Below, in pieces: positions 5,981 through 6,927 of a DNA stretch of 6,927 bases (position 1 is the first letter of the stretch; every line of letters begins with the position of its first letter). The notes beneath the pieces are model-generated. The model saw only the letters and a list, made by a program, of their open reading frames with translations, did no database searches and was not told the DNA's origin. The position numbers and the translations under genes were made by a program. The stretch is from a candidate division LCP-89 bacterium (lineage in GTDB: Bacteria > Electryoneota > B3-LCP), in assembly GCA_025774735.1 (NCBI GenBank), contig JALGZU010000146.1:1-6927 (forward strand), given 5' to 3'.

Positions 5981-6927
5981 GGCGCTGCGGTTTGAAGCTG
6001 TGCCTTAGATTGAAGTTGAACAGAAGGGTGAAGTAGAACCTCCATTCTCTGCCGTACTCGTGAATCCCGTTGGCATCAATGACCTTGAAACGATCGAATC
6101 CGTAGGCGGCGTCCAGGGTCACAGCGGTGGGGAAGGTCGTATAGCTGAAGAACTGCATCTTCAGGGCCGCGCCGGCGTCCCGCTTCAAGTCGTTCGCTTC
6201 GAACGCCCCGTCCCAGGCATTACCCACATCTCCGTAAGCCTGTAAAAACACCTTTTCCATGCGGAAGATGCCGAACCGCCGGGCGATATCTATCCAGAGG
6301 GGAATACTATAAGAGAAACGCAGCACACCTTTACGCGTTCCCCCCATGCTGTAATATGAATACCCTTTCATGCCGTCGAATCCGCCCGCGTAGAGATAGA
6401 AGAAGTCATCCACACTTTCATCCAGCAGACCCAGATCTGCCGTCAGGGTGATGCCGTGATCGCTGTCCAGCGGGGACGTGAGGTAGCGGTCCACGAGGAT
6501 CTGGAAGCGGTTGTAATCGTAGGGAGTGTAGACCTCCTGGAGAGTTCCTTTGTCAGCGTTGACTTCGAAGCCGTCGATGAACTGGTTGAATTCACGGGCT
6601 ACCTTAGCCTGAATGAAGTAACCTGCAGACGGATTGATGTCCTGATGCCGCCCGAAGGGTCGCAGATCCGCCGTCACCGTTAGTTCGGCAGCTTTGCCCT
6701 TGAAATAGGTGTACCCGAATGCCGTCCCGTCGTCGAGGTAGAGTTTGGTGCGGTATCTCGAAATAATCCCGGCAAGGCGGAAGTTATAATTATCTCTGAA
6801 CTTGAATTTCAATCCGGCGTCCACTTCCAGCAGGTTGAAATTGTACTTGATGGAATAGCTGTCGTAGATCGGGACGGCGTCGGGGCCGGTGCCTATCTCC
6901 CCTACGATGACGAAGGGATCTTCGAAC
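5976..6927 (-). CDS. C-terminal beta-barrel of an Omp85/BamA-like outer-membrane protein (5' end off window)
   Basis: The reading frame is open to the right edge; the 316 visible residues start at FEDPFVIVG, and the GTG at 6824 is an internal valine codon. The fragment is a run of alternating-hydrophobicity beta strands rich in Tyr, Phe and Gly, as in an outer-membrane barrel. AGGFDGMKGYSYYSMGG (near 6345-6395) matches the conserved loop-6 motif of Omp85 proteins, followed by a strand and IPLWIDIARRFG. VFLQAYGDVGNAWDG and LKRDAGAALKMQFF match the last barrel strands (GNaw, aGaGlr in BamA/D15). The final strand, WRFYFTLLFNFNL, is followed by an eight-residue tail. Omp85 proteins insert or move proteins or lipids across the outer membrane. 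Whether the missing N-terminus carries POTRA domains (BamA/TamA type) or a TolB-like propeller fused to a barrel, as I recall in some uncultured phyla, cannot be seen. A 120-bp gap separates it from the next gene. Confidence 0.85.
   Translation of the reverse strand, partial: FEDPFVIVGEIGTGPDAVPIYDSYSIKYNFNLLEVDAGLKFKFRDNYNFRLAGIISRYRTKLYLDDGTAFGYTYFKGKAAELTVTADLRPFGRHQDINPSAGYFIQAKVAREFNQFIDGFEVNADKGTLQEVYTPYDYNRFQILVDRYLTSPLDSDHGITLTADLGLLDESVDDFFYLYAGGFDGMKGYSYYSMGGTRKGVLRFSYSIPLWIDIARRFGIFRMEKVFLQAYGDVGNAWDGAFEANDLKRDAGAALKMQFFSYTTFPTAVTLDAAYGFDRFKVIDANGIHEYGREWRFYFTLLFNFNLRHSFKPQRL

Overview
The window carries six protein-coding genes, all on the minus strand, separated by short gaps of 38 to 143 bp. 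No rRNA, tRNA, CRISPR array or insertion sequence is visible. The first gene (right edge, 5' end missing) and the last gene (left edge, 3' end missing) run off the window. The organism looks like a Gram-negative bacterium of the Bacteroidota/FCB side or one of the related uncultured phyla (Zixibacteria, KSB1, Marinimicrobia and Latescibacteria are the kind I have in mind). The reasons are an outer-membrane beta-barrel, a C-terminal Por/type IX-like sorting domain with a YPNPFN motif, and DUF5683-like membrane proteins. The phylum is an inference from protein style, not proven by a marker gene.

Reading in the direction of transcription (high to low coordinates): the C-terminal barrel half of an Omp85/BamA-like outer-membrane protein (6927-5976); a 120-bp gap with an 8-bp inverted repeat around a possible promoter; two tandem, divergent paralogues of a signal-peptide-bearing PGxGxxY membrane protein (5855-4899 and 4834-4052); and an RmlD-like SDR sugar-nucleotide reductase/epimerase (4013-3129). 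The three genes from 5855 to 3129 are close enough to be one operon. After a 126-bp gap comes an exported two-PDZ protein with ten cysteines and an acidic coiled-coil tail (3002-1935), closed by a clear intrinsic terminator. After that a strong sigma70-like promoter (TTGACT-N17-TATATT) drives the last gene, a secreted deiminase of the agmatine deiminase/Porphyromonas peptidylarginine deiminase (PPAD) fold followed by an Ig-like domain and a sorting domain (1791 to beyond 1).

Nearly every product is predicted to be exported or in the envelope; the SDR enzyme is the only clear cytoplasmic protein. The best candidate for something little described is the secreted deiminase. It keeps the catalytic Asp/His/Asp/Cys set with spacing close to PPAD and has the same catalytic-Ig-sorting layout, but lacks the arginine pair that PPAD is known to use for reading a substrate's C-terminus. 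The tandem DUF5683-like pair, in which one copy has gained about 65 residues coded by unusually AT-rich DNA, and the Cys-rich protease-less PDZ protein are the other points of interest.
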